Below, piece after piece: positions 1 through 8,978 of a DNA stretch of 25,806 nucleotides. This DNA is from an uncultured Hyphomicrobiales bacterium. Its GTDB lineage: Bacteria; Pseudomonadota; Alphaproteobacteria; Rhizobiales; Aestuariivirgaceae. Where the stretch lies: the NCBI GenBank assembly GCA_903930095.1, contig CAIYXE010000052.1, positions 1-25,806 of the forward strand, written 5' to 3'. Each line of letters begins with the position of its first letter. Within the stretch, counting starts at the first letter, position 1. The notes below the pieces were generated by a model. The model worked only from the letters and a program-made list of their open reading frames with translations, did no database searches and was not told where the DNA came from. The translations under genes were made by a program, and so were the position numbers.

Positions 1-1
1 C

Positions 2-553
2 GAGCCCTATGATGCCAGGCCCGTGAAGGCCACCCCGATCGGCCCGTGGCCGGGCGCACCGCTCGAGCCCGACGGCGACCCGATGGTCGATGGCGTGGGC
101 CCCGCTTCCTATGCCGAACGTCTGGACATTCCGGATGCCGCAATCAACGGCACGCCGAAGCTCGTTCCCCTGCGCAAGGCCGAGGGCTGGCACATCGAGG
201 AGCGCGACCCGGACCCGCGCGGCATGCCGGTGATCGGCGCCGACGGCAAGCAGGGTGGCACGGTGAAGGATGTGTGGGTCGACATCGGCGAATACATCAT
301 GCGCTACCTGGAGGTCGAGGTGACGGACAAGCAGGGCAACACACGCAATGTGCTGCTGCCCACCACGCTGTCGCGCATCTGGGCGTCGCGCAACCGCGTC
401 GAGGTAAAGTCGATCACTTCGAAGCAGTTCATGAAGGTGCCAGGCCTGCGCAATCCCGACGTGGTCACCCGGCTCGAGGAAGACAAGATCTGCGCCTTCT
501 ATGCCAGCGGCCATCTCTATGCGACGCCTGAGCGCGCGGAGCCGCTCGTATGA
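2..553 (+). CDS. puhA: Photosynthetic reaction centre H subunit (5' truncated by window edge)
   Basis: The reading frame is open from the first bases of the window, so the visible 183 residues are the C-terminal part of the protein. H subunits are usually about 255 residues, so roughly 70 residues, including the single membrane helix, lie off the left edge. The visible part begins EPYDARPVKATPIGPWPGAP and continues into the cytoplasmic PRC-barrel-like domain (around GTVKDVWVDIGEYIMRYLEV), which caps the L/M core on the cytoplasmic side and shapes proton delivery to QB. The stop overlaps the puhB start (ATGA), implying translational coupling. Identity rests on recognisable H-chain sequence plus the puhB-puhC-acsF neighbours. 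A GTG at 23 is an internal codon, not the start. Confidence 0.95.
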   Translation, partial: EPYDARPVKATPIGPWPGAPLEPDGDPMVDGVGPASYAERLDIPDAAINGTPKLVPLRKAEGWHIEERDPDPRGMPVIGADGKQGGTVKDVWVDIGEYIMRYLEVEVTDKQGNTRNVLLPTTLSRIWASRNRVEVKSITSKQFMKVPGLRNPDVVTRLEEDKICAFYASGHLYATPERAEPLV

Positions 554-1206
554 GCAAGGACCATGACGATTTCGACTTCGAGCCGGTGCGCGGGCTGCCG
601 CAGGTGCTGCCGAAGGGCGAGCGCATGCTGTGGCAGGGTGCTCCGCGCTGGCAGGACCTGGCCGTGCACGCCTTCCACGCGCGCAAGGCCATCTGGTACT
701 TCGCCGCACTGGCGCTGGCCCAGGCTGCCTACCGCTTTACGCAAGGCCAGAGCCTTGCCGAAGCCGTGAGCCCCTTCCAGTGGATGATGGTGATGGGCCT
801 GATCTTGGCCGGGATGCTCACCGGGCTCGCCTATCTCTCGGCACGCACCACCGTCTACACGGTGACCAGCAAGCGGCTGGTGATGCGCATCGGCATGGCG
901 CTGCCGGTGACCATCAACCTGCCCTTCTCCCAGATCGACGGCGCGTCGCTGCGCCTCTTTGCCAATGGCTCGGGTGACATTCCGCTGAAGGTGACGGCGA
1001 AGGAGCGCGTGGCCTATCTGCTGCTGTGGCCCCATGCCCGGCCCTTCCACGTCTCGCACCCGCAGCCCTGCCTGCGCTGCATTGCAAATGCCGACCAGGT
1101 GGCGGGCCTTGTGGCCGCGGCACTGGCTGGCACCGCGACCCCCGCCCTGAGCGAGGCGGCCGCACCCGGCCGGCAGACGGCCACACAGCAACCGGTGGCG
1201 GCCTGA
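550..1206 (+). CDS. puhB: Photosynthetic complex assembly protein PuhB
   Basis: A 218-residue membrane protein starting at the ATG that overlaps the puhA stop. An acidic N-terminus is followed by LPKGERMLWQGAPRW, typical of bacterial PH-domain (bPH) membrane proteins. Two hydrophobic segments follow (about residues 40-60 and 75-97), then a cytoplasmic PH-like domain containing TVYTVTSKRLVMRIG and LPFSQIDGASL. In Rhodobacter the homologue is needed for efficient reaction-centre assembly. Position directly after puhA and family-typical length support the call. The C-terminal 25 residues are Ala/Thr-rich and probably disordered. Confidence 0.93.
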   Translation: MSKDHDDFDFEPVRGLPQVLPKGERMLWQGAPRWQDLAVHAFHARKAIWYFAALALAQAAYRFTQGQSLAEAVSPFQWMMVMGLILAGMLTGLAYLSARTTVYTVTSKRLVMRIGMALPVTINLPFSQIDGASLRLFANGSGDIPLKVTAKERVAYLLLWPHARPFHVSHPQPCLRCIANADQVAGLVAAALAGTATPALSEAAAPGRQTATQQPVAA

Positions 1207-1209
1207 GCC

Positions 1210-1671
1210 ATGGCAAGCGCACCCGCCCGCAGCCACGTTCCACCGCTTCCGCTGGCCCTGAGCTTCGGCATGGCGCTGTTGGCGCTGATGCTGGTGGCCG
1301 GTGCCCGCGTGACGGGATATTCGCCCGAACTGACGCTGCCCGGCGCCAGCGTCGTCGATAGCCGCCTCTTGCGCTTCGAGCAGGCAGCCGATGGCCAAAT
1401 CACCGTGCGTGACGGAACCACCGGCGAAACCATCACCGCTACCGCACCCGGGGCCGAGGGCTTCCTCAAGGGTGCGCTCAGGGGCCTCAACCGCATGCGC
1501 ATGGCTGATGAGACAGCCGGTGCCGTGCCCTACCGCCTGGAGCGGCTAACCAACGGGCAATTGCTGTTGATTGACACGGCTTCCGGTGTGAAGCTGGATC
1601 TCAATGCCTATGGCCGCGGCAACGCGGCCGTCTTCGCCGAATTCCTCGAACCCACAGGAGACCAGAGCTGA
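1210..1671 (+). CDS. puhC: Photosynthetic complex assembly protein PuhC
   Basis: A 153-residue protein with a short Pro/Arg-rich cytoplasmic N-terminus, one membrane helix (about residues 15-36, LALSFGMALLALMLVAGARV) and a periplasmic domain rich in short beta segments. PuhC homologues in purple bacteria support light-harvesting/reaction-centre supercomplex organisation. The gene starts three bases after puhB and its TGA overlaps the ATG of the next gene by one base (TGATG). No strong Shine-Dalgarno is visible before the ATG, consistent with coupled translation from puhB. The call rests on size, topology and strict gene order. Confidence 0.9.
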   Translation: MASAPARSHVPPLPLALSFGMALLALMLVAGARVTGYSPELTLPGASVVDSRLLRFEQAADGQITVRDGTTGETITATAPGAEGFLKGALRGLNRMRMADETAGAVPYRLERLTNGQLLLIDTASGVKLDLNAYGRGNAAVFAEFLEPTGDQS

Positions 1672-1973
1672 TGCTGAATCCCTTCGCTTCCGCCACCCGC
1701 GAAGACGTGATGTGCACCGTTCGCGTGGTGAACACCTTCGAGAACCTCGCCGCCCATGTCGAACTGGATGACGGCGTGACCGTGGAACCAGGAGACGAGG
1801 TGCTGGTCCACGGCAAGCCCATCATCGTGCCCTATGGCGAAAGCGCCATCGAGCGGCGCAAGGCCACCATCACCCGCGCCACCTGGCTAGAGCGCAAGTG
1901 GACGAAGATGACAGGCGATCTCGAATTCATGGAACTGCTGGAATTCAGCTTTTCGGGGGAGGAGCTCTCATGA
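1671..1973 (+). CDS. bciE: Small accessory subunit of the aerobic cyclase, BciE-like
   Basis: A 100-residue soluble protein between puhC and acsF. It overlaps puhC by one base (TGATG) and acsF by four (ATGA), so it is built to be translated with the cyclase. The N-terminal half contains [31 protein letters not shown] split over two short beta-rich stretches; the C-terminal half is charged ([21 protein letters not shown]). From what I recall of the literature, alphaproteobacterial AcsF needs a small partner called BciE, encoded immediately upstream of acsF in Rhodobacter sphaeroides. Position and size match that gene. I have not aligned the sequences, so the symbol rests mainly on context. Confidence 0.8.
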   Translation: MLNPFASATREDVMCTVRVVNTFENLAAHVELDDGVTVEPGDEVLVHGKPIIVPYGESAIERRKATITRATWLERKWTKMTGDLEFMELLEFSFSGEELS

Positions 1974-3037
1974 CCATCGAAACACTCGGAATCAGGCCTG
2001 CGGACACGCTTGCCAAGGCACAGGAATCCACCGTGCTGAGCCCGCGCTTCTACACCACCGACTTCAAGGCGCTGGACAAGCTGGACGTCACACCCGTGCG
2101 CAAGGAATGGGACGCACTCATCGCCGAACTGCAGTCAGACCCCAACAAGTCCCACTTCAAGCGCAACGAAGAGTGGGACAAGATGGACCTGGCCGACCTG
2201 CCGGACGGCCTGCGCAAGGAATTTGTCGATTTTCTCGTCAGCTCGCTGACAGCGGAATTCTCGGGCTGCGTGCTCTATTCGGAAATGCGCAAGCGCGGCT
2301 CGAACCCCGACATTTGCGAATTGTTCCGCCTGATGGCGCGCGACGAGGGCCGGCATGCCGGCTTCATCAACGACACGCTGAAGGACTTCAACATCGGCGT
2401 TGATTTAGGCTTTCTGACGAAGAGCAAGAAATACACCTTCTTCAAGCCCAAGTTCATCTTCTACGCGACCTACCTGTCGGAGAAGATCGGCTATGCACGC
2501 TACATCACCATCTTCCGGCACTTGCAGGCCCATCCGGAACGCCGCATCCACCCGATCTTCAAGTGGTTCGAAAAGTGGTGCAACGACGAGTTCCGCCATG
2601 GCGAGGCCTTCGCGCTCCTCATGCGGGCGCACCCTGAGCTGCTCTCCGGCGTCAACAAGCTGTGGGTGAAGTTCTTCCTGCTGGCTGTGTTCGCCACCAT
2701 GTATGTGCGCGATCACCAGAGGCCGCATTTCCATGAGGCGCTGGGCATCGAGCCCACGGATTATGGCTACAAGGTCTTCAAGATCACCTCGGAGATCTCC
2801 CGCCAGGTGTTCCCGCTTGAAATCGACATCGACAACCCCGCCTTCTTCGCCGGCCTCGAGAAATTGCGCAAGATCAATGACCGCAACGGCGAATGGCAGA
2901 AGAAGGGTGGAATGACAGCGAAACTGGGCAAGGCCTGGACGGCCGCGTCGGCGGGCTTGACCTTCCTGAGGCTCTACATGCTGCCATCCAAGGCCAACGA
3001 CCTGCCGGGCCAGGTCCGCCTGGCCCCGACCTGGTGA
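1970..3037 (+). CDS. acsF: Oxygen-dependent Mg-protoporphyrin IX monomethyl ester cyclase
   Basis: A 355-residue di-iron oxygenase that forms the isocyclic (E) ring of bacteriochlorophyll using O2. The start is the ATG overlapping the bciE stop, preceded by a strong purine-rich site (GGGGGAGGAG, 1956-1965). Candidate di-iron ligands form the usual pattern: Glu in TAEFSGC (residue 96), DEGRH (125-129), Glu in [11 protein letters not shown] (171) and DEFRHG (206-211). Length is as expected for alphaproteobacterial AcsF. Its presence implies chlorophyll synthesis under oxygen. An anaerobic BchE is not in this window and may or may not exist elsewhere. Confidence 0.97.
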   Translation: MTIETLGIRPADTLAKAQESTVLSPRFYTTDFKALDKLDVTPVRKEWDALIAELQSDPNKSHFKRNEEWDKMDLADLPDGLRKEFVDFLVSSLTAEFSGCVLYSEMRKRGSNPDICELFRLMARDEGRHAGFINDTLKDFNIGVDLGFLTKSKKYTFFKPKFIFYATYLSEKIGYARYITIFRHLQAHPERRIHPIFKWFEKWCNDEFRHGEAFALLMRAHPELLSGVNKLWVKFFLLAVFATMYVRDHQRPHFHEALGIEPTDYGYKVFKITSEISRQVFPLEIDIDNPAFFAGLEKLRKINDRNGEWQKKGGMTAKLGKAWTAASAGLTFLRLYMLPSKANDLPGQVRLAPTW

Positions 3038-3047
3038 CCGGCCACTG

Positions 3048-3875
3048 ATGGATTACGCTCTTCCCATCGCCTTTGCTCTTTGCCTCTGGTGGTTCTCGAC
3101 CGGGCTGATCTTCTATCTCGATCAGCTGCCGGTCCGGACCTTCCGCTGGAGCATGGCGGGGGCGACGGCGCTGCTGTTGGCTTCCCTTTACGTCATCTGG
3201 AGCGGCGGGGCGGATGTCTCGCTGTGGGGCGTCTACGCGGCTTTCACGGCGGGCGTTATTGCCTGGGGCTGGCAGGAGATCAGCCTCTACACCGGCTTCG
3301 TGACGGGACCGCGCAAGCACCGCTGCGCGGAAGGCTGCTCCGGCTGGCGGCATTTCGGCCATGCCATCGGCGTCAACCTCTGGCACGAGATGGCGATCAT
3401 CGGAGTGGCCGTCGTGATTGCCGCCCTGAGCTGGGGTAACGAAAACCAGTGGGGTCTGTGGTCCTACCTGCTGCTCTGGGTCATGCACCTGAGCGCGCGG
3501 CTGAACGTCTTCCTTGGCGTGCGCAATGTGAGCGAGGAATTCGTGCCCGCCCACATGGAGGTGCTGAAGAGCTTCCTGACACGTAAGCCCATGAACCTGC
3601 TGTTCCCCGTCTCCGTGACGGGGGGCACCATCGGCGCGGTGCTGCTGTTCCAGCAGGCCATGTCGGCCAGCGACCCGGCCGCGGTGGCGGGCTTCTCCCT
3701 GCTGGCGGCACTGGCCAGCCTGGCCGTGGTGGAGCACTGGCTTCTGATGCTGCCGCTGCCCGTCGAAAAGCTGTTCCGCTGGAGCCTGCCGGCACGGCGG
3801 GACGCGGCGAAATCGCGCAAGTCCAATATGCCCCATTTTGACTATACAGCCCTGAAAACGAACCTGACGCCATGA
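3048..3875 (+). CDS. puhE: Putative photosynthetic complex assembly protein 2, PuhE (DUF3623)
   Basis: A 275-residue polytopic membrane protein with about seven hydrophobic segments, starting [21 protein letters not shown]. Central motifs include [35 protein letters not shown] and [20 protein letters not shown], all recognisable from PuhE proteins of purple bacteria. In Rhodobacter capsulatus loss of PuhE alters bacteriochlorophyll production, suggesting a role in pigment supply or assembly. The gene starts 10 nt after acsF with no clear Shine-Dalgarno. Its TGA overlaps an upstream in-frame ATG of hemA. Confidence 0.92.
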   Translation: MDYALPIAFALCLWWFSTGLIFYLDQLPVRTFRWSMAGATALLLASLYVIWSGGADVSLWGVYAAFTAGVIAWGWQEISLYTGFVTGPRKHRCAEGCSGWRHFGHAIGVNLWHEMAIIGVAVVIAALSWGNENQWGLWSYLLLWVMHLSARLNVFLGVRNVSEEFVPAHMEVLKSFLTRKPMNLLFPVSVTGGTIGAVLLFQQAMSASDPAAVAGFSLLAALASLAVVEHWLLMLPLPVEKLFRWSLPARRDAAKSRKSNMPHFDYTALKTNLTP

Positions 3876-3925
3876 CTCCTTACGAAATGACAAGTGGCGG
3901 CAGAGAGCCCTCCAGAGAGGACCAG

Positions 3926-5137
3926 ATGGATTACGAACTTTTCTTCAAGTCCGAACTCGACTTGCTGCGCAATGAAGGCCGCTACCGGGTCTTCGCCGAC
4001 CTGGAGCGCAAAGCAGGCCAGTTCCCGCGTGCCACCCACCATGGGGCCGGCGGACGCGAAATCACCGTCTGGTGTTCCAACGACTATCTGGGCATGGGTC
4101 AGAACCCCAAGGTTCTGGCCGCCATGCACGAGGCCCTCGACCGCTGTGGTGCAGGTGCCGGCGGCACGCGCAACATCTCCGGCACCAACCATTACCATGT
4201 GGAACTCGAGCGCGAACTGGCCGACCTGCATGGCAAGGAAGGGGCCCTGCTCTTTACCTCCGGCTATGTGTCCAACTGGGCCGCACTCGGCACGCTGGCG
4301 AGCTGCATTCCCAACTGCATCGTGTTCTCGGACGCGGGCAACCATGCCTCGATGATCGAGGGCATCCGCCACAGCCGTGCGGAACGGCACATCTTCAGGC
4401 ACAATGATCTCGCCGATCTCGAGCGGCTGCTGAAGGCAGCTGATCCATCGCGCCCGAAGCTGATCGCCTTTGAATCCGTCTATTCGATGGATGGCGACAT
4501 CGGGCCGATCAAGGAGATCTGCGATCTCGCCGACAAGTACAATGCCATGACCTATCTCGACGAGGTCCACGCGGTGGGCATGTATGGCCCGCGCGGTGGC
4601 GGCATTGCCGAGCGCGAGGGGCTGATGGACCGCATCACCGTGATCGAGGGCACGCTGGGCAAGGCCTTCGGTGTGGTCGGCGGCTACATCACGGGTTCCG
4701 CAGCGCTGTGCGATTTCGTGCGCAGCTTCGCCTCAGGCTTCATCTTTACCACCGCCCTTACCCCGGCGGTTGCCGCAGGGGCTGCGGCCTCGATCCGCCA
4801 CCTCAAGGGCAGCGAAATGGAGCGCATGCGCCACAAGGAGCGCGTGGCCAAGCTCCGCCGCAAGCTGGACGCCGCCGGCGTTCCCTACAAGGCGAATGAC
4901 AGCCACATCGTGCCGGTGATGGTAGGCGATGCCAAAAAGTGCAAGTGGATCAGCGACATACTGCTGGAGCAGCATGGCATCTACATCCAACCCATCAACT
5001 ACCCGACTGTGCCGCGCGGCACGGAGCGGTTGCGCATTACGCCGACACCGCTTCATAGCGACGCAGACATGGACCACCTTGTTTCGGCCTTGTCAGAGCT
5101 GTGGTCGCAATGCGCCTTGGCACGCGCCGTTGCCTGA
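3926..5137 (+). CDS. hemA: 5-aminolevulinate synthase (Shemin pathway)
   Basis: A 403-residue PLP enzyme condensing glycine with succinyl-CoA to give 5-aminolevulinate, the first tetrapyrrole precursor. The start at 3926 gives the standard N-terminus MDYELFF and follows a good Shine-Dalgarno (AGAGAGGA, 3914-3921). A longer in-frame start at 3872 overlaps puhE but adds 18 atypical residues. Visible motifs are [12 protein letters not shown] (50-61), [13 protein letters not shown] (79-91), the PLP-ring Asp in [17 protein letters not shown] (Asp212) and the Schiff-base Lys in EGTLGKAFG (Lys246). Placement after puhE is the usual alphaproteobacterial order and ties precursor supply to photosystem expression. 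Confidence 0.97.
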   Translation: MDYELFFKSELDLLRNEGRYRVFADLERKAGQFPRATHHGAGGREITVWCSNDYLGMGQNPKVLAAMHEALDRCGAGAGGTRNISGTNHYHVELERELADLHGKEGALLFTSGYVSNWAALGTLASCIPNCIVFSDAGNHASMIEGIRHSRAERHIFRHNDLADLERLLKAADPSRPKLIAFESVYSMDGDIGPIKEICDLADKYNAMTYLDEVHAVGMYGPRGGGIAEREGLMDRITVIEGTLGKAFGVVGGYITGSAALCDFVRSFASGFIFTTALTPAVAAGAAASIRHLKGSEMERMRHKERVAKLRRKLDAAGVPYKANDSHIVPVMVGDAKKCKWISDILLEQHGIYIQPINYPTVPRGTERLRITPTPLHSDADMDHLVSALSELWSQCALARAVA

Positions 5138-5192
5138 AGTGATCTTCCGTACCCTCCGTCCGTAATGGATGATCATGATGGGGGCACGGGTA

Positions 5193-5600
5193 ATGACAAA
5201 CTGGATCGTTCTCTGGATCGTTGCGGCGGTCATCTTTCTCGCCATCGACCTGATATGGCTGGGATGGCTGGGGCGCGGCATCTATCAGGCAGAGATTGGC
5301 GCCCTTATCCGCCAGCCATTCAACTTGCCGGCTGCGGGAGCTTTCTATGTCCTCTACGTCACCGGGCTGATGATCATGGTGATCTGGCCGGCATTCCAGG
5401 CGCAGTCGGTTTCTCAGGCCTTGCTGCGCGGGGCGCTTCTGGGTCTCATTGCCTATGGCACCTATGATCTGACGAACCTTGCAGTGATGAAAGGCTTCAC
5501 CACGAAGATCGCCATCATCGACATGATCTGGGGTACAGTGCTCACCGGCACGGTGGCCGCTCTCACTGTTCTTCTCGGAACGAAAATCCTGCCCCGGTGA
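5193..5600 (+). CDS. DUF2177 family membrane protein
   Basis: A 135-residue protein with four predicted membrane helices (N-terminal IVLWIVAAVIFLAIDLIWLG, then FYVLYVTGLMIMVIWPAF, LLRGALLGLIAYGTYDLTN and IDMIWGTVLTGTVAALTVLLG). AIDLIWLGW, YGTYDLTNLAVMKG and DMIWGTVLT are typical of DUF2177 proteins, whose function is unknown. I chose the ATG at 5193, which matches the family's start just before helix 1; an in-frame ATG at 5169 would add eight residues. It begins 55 nt after hemA without an evident terminator, so it may be cotranscribed. Its stop lies two bases from the stop of the convergent downstream gene. Confidence 0.85.
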   Translation: MTNWIVLWIVAAVIFLAIDLIWLGWLGRGIYQAEIGALIRQPFNLPAAGAFYVLYVTGLMIMVIWPAFQAQSVSQALLRGALLGLIAYGTYDLTNLAVMKGFTTKIAIIDMIWGTVLTGTVAALTVLLGTKILPR

Positions 5601-5602
5601 AC

Positions 5603-5938
5603 TCAGCTGAGCTGGTCGAAGGTTTCCAGCGCCCTCGCGGCATACACAGCACCCGGTCCGCCCGCCATCTCGACTGAGACGGCCAGCATCTCAACAAGTT
5701 CCTCACGCGAGGCGCCATGTTTCTTGGCGGCCGCGACGTGATAGACGATGCAATCCTCGCAACCCTTGGCCACCGCGATTGCCACCGCGGTCAGTTCCTT
5801 GATGGCGGGAGAGATCTTGCCCTCCCGCGTTGCGGCCACGGTCAGGCCGTTGAAGGCCATCATCGTCTGCTTCTCGGCCTTGAACAGCCCCATGAGGCGG
5901 GCATTCACGGATTCGAGTTTTTGCTTGGCGTCAGACAT
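5603..5938 (-). CDS. Carboxymuconolactone decarboxylase / AhpD-like family protein
   Basis: A 111-residue protein of the AhpD/CMD fold. The diagnostic motif is the redox pair and histidine in GCEDCIVYHVAAAKKHGAS (CxxC followed by H), preceded by LTAVAIAVA. Such proteins act as peroxidase or decarboxylase partners, usually as oligomers in the cytoplasm. The ATG at 5938 is chosen because a GGAGAA Shine-Dalgarno lies just upstream on this strand; an open-frame extension to 6076 would overlap the ATPase gene. It starts 14 nt after the ABC ATPase stop and is probably the last gene of that operon. Its substrate cannot be inferred; it may detoxify or process a product of the imported compound. Confidence 0.87.
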   Translation of the reverse strand: MSDAKQKLESVNARLMGLFKAEKQTMMAFNGLTVAATREGKISPAIKELTAVAIAVAKGCEDCIVYHVAAAKKHGASREELVEMLAVSVEMAGGPGAVYAARALETFDQLS

Positions 5939-5952
5939 GTATTTCTCCGGTT

Positions 5953-7047
5953 CTAGAAGAAGGCCTTGCCGTTCTCTTTCGAGAAGGCGTGCCACTTCGA
6001 GCGGTTGACGGTCATGTAGCAAGTCTGGCCTTCCACGCCTTCGAAGTCGGTCGAGGTCTTGACGCGTACGCGGCAATCATCCAGGTCGACGTCGATGATC
6101 ATGTCGCCGCCCAGAAGCTCGGTCACGAAGATCTTGCCGGTGATGTGGTCATCTGACGGCTTGGTCATGGAGATCGACAGCGCATCGGGCCTAACACCCA
6201 CGCGCAGCGCATTCTGGCGCGCACCAGACGCGATGATCCGCTGCTGCTCGTCGTTGACGGCAATCGCAAAGTTGGGGTGGACGAAATGCGTGCGCCCCGC
6301 CCGGTCCTCGATCTTCGCATCCATGAAGTTCATCGCGGGCTCGCCCACGAATCCGGCGACCCAGGCATTGACCGGCTTGTTGTAGACCTCGCGCGGGGAG
6401 CCCAGCTGCTGCAGCTCGCCGTCATGCATCACGGCGATGGTGTCAGCCATCGACATGGCCTCGAGCTGGTCATGCGTCACGTAGATCATGGTCGTTCCCA
6501 GCGTGCGCTGCAGATGCTTGATCTCGCCGCGCATGTGGGCGCGGAGCTTCGCGTCAAGATGGGCGATAGGCTCATCGAACAGGAACAGGTTCGGCTCGCG
6601 CACGATGGCGCGGCCGATGGCGACGCGCTGTTTCTGACCGCCGGACAGTTCCTGCGGGCGCCGCTCCAGCAGGTGCCCAATCTCGAGCAGCTTTGCCGCC
6701 GCGGTCACGCGCTCCCTGATCTTGGCCGTATCCTGGCCACGCAGCTTCAGGGGGTTCGCCATGTTGTCGAAGACGCTCTTGTGCGGGTAGAGCGCATAGT
6801 TCTCGAACACCATGGCAACGTCGCGGTCCTTGGGTGGCAGCGCGTTGATGGGCTTCTCGTCGAACAGGATCTCTCCCGACGTGATGTGCTCAAGACCGGC
6901 CACCATGCGCATGGTCGAGGACTTGCCGCAGCCCGAGGGACCGAGGACCGACAGGAAGGAGCCGTCCGGACACTCAATGTTGAGATCCTTTACGGCGGAG
7001 ACGTTGCCGTACTTCTTCCAGACGTTGCGGAACGAAACTTTCGCCAT
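5953..7047 (-). CDS. Carbohydrate-type ABC importer ATPase (MalK/UgpC-like)
   Basis: A 364-residue ATPase of the carbohydrate uptake CUT1 type, with nucleotide-binding domain followed by a TOBE-type regulatory domain. Visible motifs are Walker A GPSGCGKS (36-43), signature LSGGQ (134-138), Walker B LFLFDE (154-159), D-loop AHLDAK and switch His in VTHDQ (His192). The Q-loop position carries Glu rather than Gln (VFENYALYPHK, Glu82; codon GAG read directly). The start has a clear AGGAG site. It energises the two permeases encoded immediately upstream. The substrate is unknown; the neighbouring aco genes suggest a carbonyl, polyol or sugar-like compound, which is inference. Confidence 0.93.
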   Translation of the reverse strand: MAKVSFRNVWKKYGNVSAVKDLNIECPDGSFLSVLGPSGCGKSSTMRMVAGLEHITSGEILFDEKPINALPPKDRDVAMVFENYALYPHKSVFDNMANPLKLRGQDTAKIRERVTAAAKLLEIGHLLERRPQELSGGQKQRVAIGRAIVREPNLFLFDEPIAHLDAKLRAHMRGEIKHLQRTLGTTMIYVTHDQLEAMSMADTIAVMHDGELQQLGSPREVYNKPVNAWVAGFVGEPAMNFMDAKIEDRAGRTHFVHPNFAIAVNDEQQRIIASGARQNALRVGVRPDALSISMTKPSDDHITGKIFVTELLGGDMIIDVDLDDCRVRVKTSTDFEGVEGQTCYMTVNRSKWHAFSKENGKAFF

Positions 7048-7059
7048 TGTGAGCTCCTG

Positions 7060-7938
7060 CTATTCCTTGACCGCGCCCATGGTGAGGCCGGTGACGAGAT
7101 ATTTTCTGATGATGAGACCGAGGAACATCATGGGGAGCGCGGTGACGGTACCGGCTGCCATGATCTGACCCCACTGGATGTTCTGCGGCTGGACCAGCTC
7201 ACGCGTGGCGGCGGGCAGCGTCTTGGCGCCGCCCGAGCCGATGATGGCTGCGAACAGGTAGTCGTTCCACGCGAAGAGGATGCACAGCACGACGAAGGCG
7301 CCGATGCCGGGGGCCACCAGCGGTAAGATGGCGCGCAGCGCCTGGAACCGCGTGGCGCCGTCCACCATCTGCGCTTCCTCGATGGCGTATGGCACGTTGT
7401 CGAAGAAACCTTTCAGGATCCAGATGGCAAAGGGAAGGTTGAAGGTGGTGTAGGCGAGGATGAGGCCGGGCAGTGTTCCCACCAGGTTCAACTCGCGGAA
7501 GATCCAGTAGAGCGGCACAAGAACCGCCACCACCGGCGCCATGCGGGTCGAGATGATCCAGAAGAACAGATCGCTCTTGCCGCGGAACTCGATGCGGGAG
7601 AGCGAATAGGCGCACATCGAACCCAGCACCACCGACACCACGGCCGACCCGCCCGCCGCGACGAGCGAGTTAAACAGGTAAGTCGAGAAACCAAGGTTGG
7701 CGAAGAGCTCGTAATAGTGCTTGGTCGTCGGCGTGAAGCTGAAGAATACGGTCACGCCGGCCCAGTCGCCAACTGCAGGAATCTGGAACGCCTCCAGCAG
7801 GTCCTTGAAGGACGACATGAACATGATGAAGATCGGCAGGACCGTCCACACCATATAGAAGGCGATGAACACCACCGAGAACCACTTGAACACCTTCGAG
7901 GGCCAGCCCTCGTATTGGATGACTTCGCGGGATGCCAT
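7060..7938 (-). CDS. ABC transporter permease, MalG/UgpE type
   Basis: A 292-residue inner-membrane permease with six predicted helices, beginning after a short cytoplasmic lead (WFSVVFIAFYMVWTVLPIFI). The cytoplasmic EAA coupling loop is clear: EEAQMVDGATRFQALRAILPLVAPG, shown here as two parts of one motif at about residues 190-214. It lies between the partner permease and the ATPase with gaps of 3 and 12 nt, so the genes are cotranscribed. The C-terminus ends LVTGLTMGAVKE, typical of CUT1 MalG-like subunits. Specificity cannot be assigned from sequence alone. Confidence 0.93.
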   Translation of the reverse strand: MASREVIQYEGWPSKVFKWFSVVFIAFYMVWTVLPIFIMFMSSFKDLLEAFQIPAVGDWAGVTVFFSFTPTTKHYYELFANLGFSTYLFNSLVAAGGSAVVSVVLGSMCAYSLSRIEFRGKSDLFFWIISTRMAPVVAVLVPLYWIFRELNLVGTLPGLILAYTTFNLPFAIWILKGFFDNVPYAIEEAQMVDGATRFQALRAILPLVAPGIGAFVVLCILFAWNDYLFAAIIGSGGAKTLPAATRELVQPQNIQWGQIMAAGTVTALPMMFLGLIIRKYLVTGLTMGAVKE

Positions 7939-7941
7939 GGC

Positions 7942-8946
7942 TTAGACCTTCTTGGGTTGCTGGCGGTCGAAGATGCGGACCAGCAGCATGCCGAGGATGA
8001 TGGTGACGATGAGCAGGATGAGTGCAATCGCGGCACCCCGCCCGAGCTTGAAGAACTTGAAGGACACCTCGAAGAGGTAGACCGGCAGGATCTTCGTCGA
8101 ATTGCCGGGCCCGCCGCCGGTGAGCACCAGGATGGAGTCGATGAAGCGGAAATTGTCCATGAAGCGCAGCATGATGGCGATGAGCAGCACGGGATAGAGG
8201 TTGGGCAGGGTCACCGACACGAAGTTGCGCAAGGGCGACGCACCGTCCACCATGTTGGCTTCGAGCTGGTCCTGCGGCACGCGCTTGAGACCCGCCAGCG
8301 TGATGAGGGTGATGAGCGGCGTCCACTGCCAGACGTCCACCAGCACCAGCCCGATCATGGCCGTGTCGGCGCTGGCGAGGATCGACTTGGGCCCAAGGAT
8401 CCCAAGGCTCTGGAACAGCCAGTGATACCAGCCGAATGTGCCGTTATAGAGGAAATACCAGACCATGCCGGCCACAAGCGGTGCCACCATCATGGGCATC
8501 AGCAGTGTGGTGACAAGCACTTTTTCCCAGCGTGAACCGTTGAGCGCCACGGCAAGAAACACGCCGATGAAGAGCTGCAGCGTGAGGCACATGACGCTGT
8601 ATTGAATGAGGAGCCACCAGCCCGAAAGGAAGCGCGTATCGCTGGCAAGCTTGGTGAAGTTCTCGAAATTGTTCCATTCGACCTTGCCGATGTCCACGTC
8701 GTGGAGGCTCATGTAGATCATCCAGAAGAATGGATAGATCGAGATGAAGGCGAGCACGATGATGGCGGGCATCATCAGCCAGAAGTAATAGGCCTTGGAT
8801 GCGGCAGGGTTGATCGACGGCGGGTCAGCCGCGACATAGGAAACTGGCTTCGATTCGACGCTGTCGGGAATCTGCCTGACGCGGAACAGTTCGATTCCGC
8901 CTGCAAGGCCCTTCGGCCGGTCGATCGTGGTGCTGGAATTGGACAT
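7942..8946 (-). CDS. ABC transporter permease, MalF/UgpA type
   Basis: A 334-residue permease. The ATG at 8946 is preceded on this strand by AGGGGA at a good distance; an upstream in-frame start at 8967 would bury this site. An unusually long N-terminal cytoplasmic segment of about 55 residues precedes the first helix (YYFWLMMPAIIVLAFISIYP). Five further helices follow, with an EAA-type loop (LEANMVDGASPLRNFVSVTLP). It ends three bases before the second permease. A stable hairpin separates this gene from the upstream binding-protein gene and probably sets their relative expression. Confidence 0.92.
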   Translation of the reverse strand: MSNSSTTIDRPKGLAGGIELFRVRQIPDSVESKPVSYVAADPPSINPAASKAYYFWLMMPAIIVLAFISIYPFFWMIYMSLHDVDIGKVEWNNFENFTKLASDTRFLSGWWLLIQYSVMCLTLQLFIGVFLAVALNGSRWEKVLVTTLLMPMMVAPLVAGMVWYFLYNGTFGWYHWLFQSLGILGPKSILASADTAMIGLVLVDVWQWTPLITLITLAGLKRVPQDQLEANMVDGASPLRNFVSVTLPNLYPVLLIAIMLRFMDNFRFIDSILVLTGGGPGNSTKILPVYLFEVSFKFFKLGRGAAIALILLIVTIILGMLLVRIFDRQQPKKV

Positions 8947-8978
8947 GGGTTCCCCTGCGAGCAGCATCGCATTTTGGT

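Noticed and set aside
3872..3925. Upstream hemA start overlapping puhE
   Set aside because: Adds 18 residues unlike other HemA N-termini and lacks a ribosome site, whereas ATG 3926 has AGAGAGGA and gives the standard MDY start. It may still couple translation.
5118..5133. Sigma-54-like TGGCACG...TTGC at the end of hemA
   Set aside because: The GG and GC are 11 rather than 10 bases apart, a spacing not normally tolerated by sigma-54, and the site lies inside hemA.
5602..5611. Palindrome CTCAGCTGAG at a convergent gene junction as a terminator
   Set aside because: No loop and no U-run; it falls inside the end of the AhpD-like coding sequence and is too short to claim.
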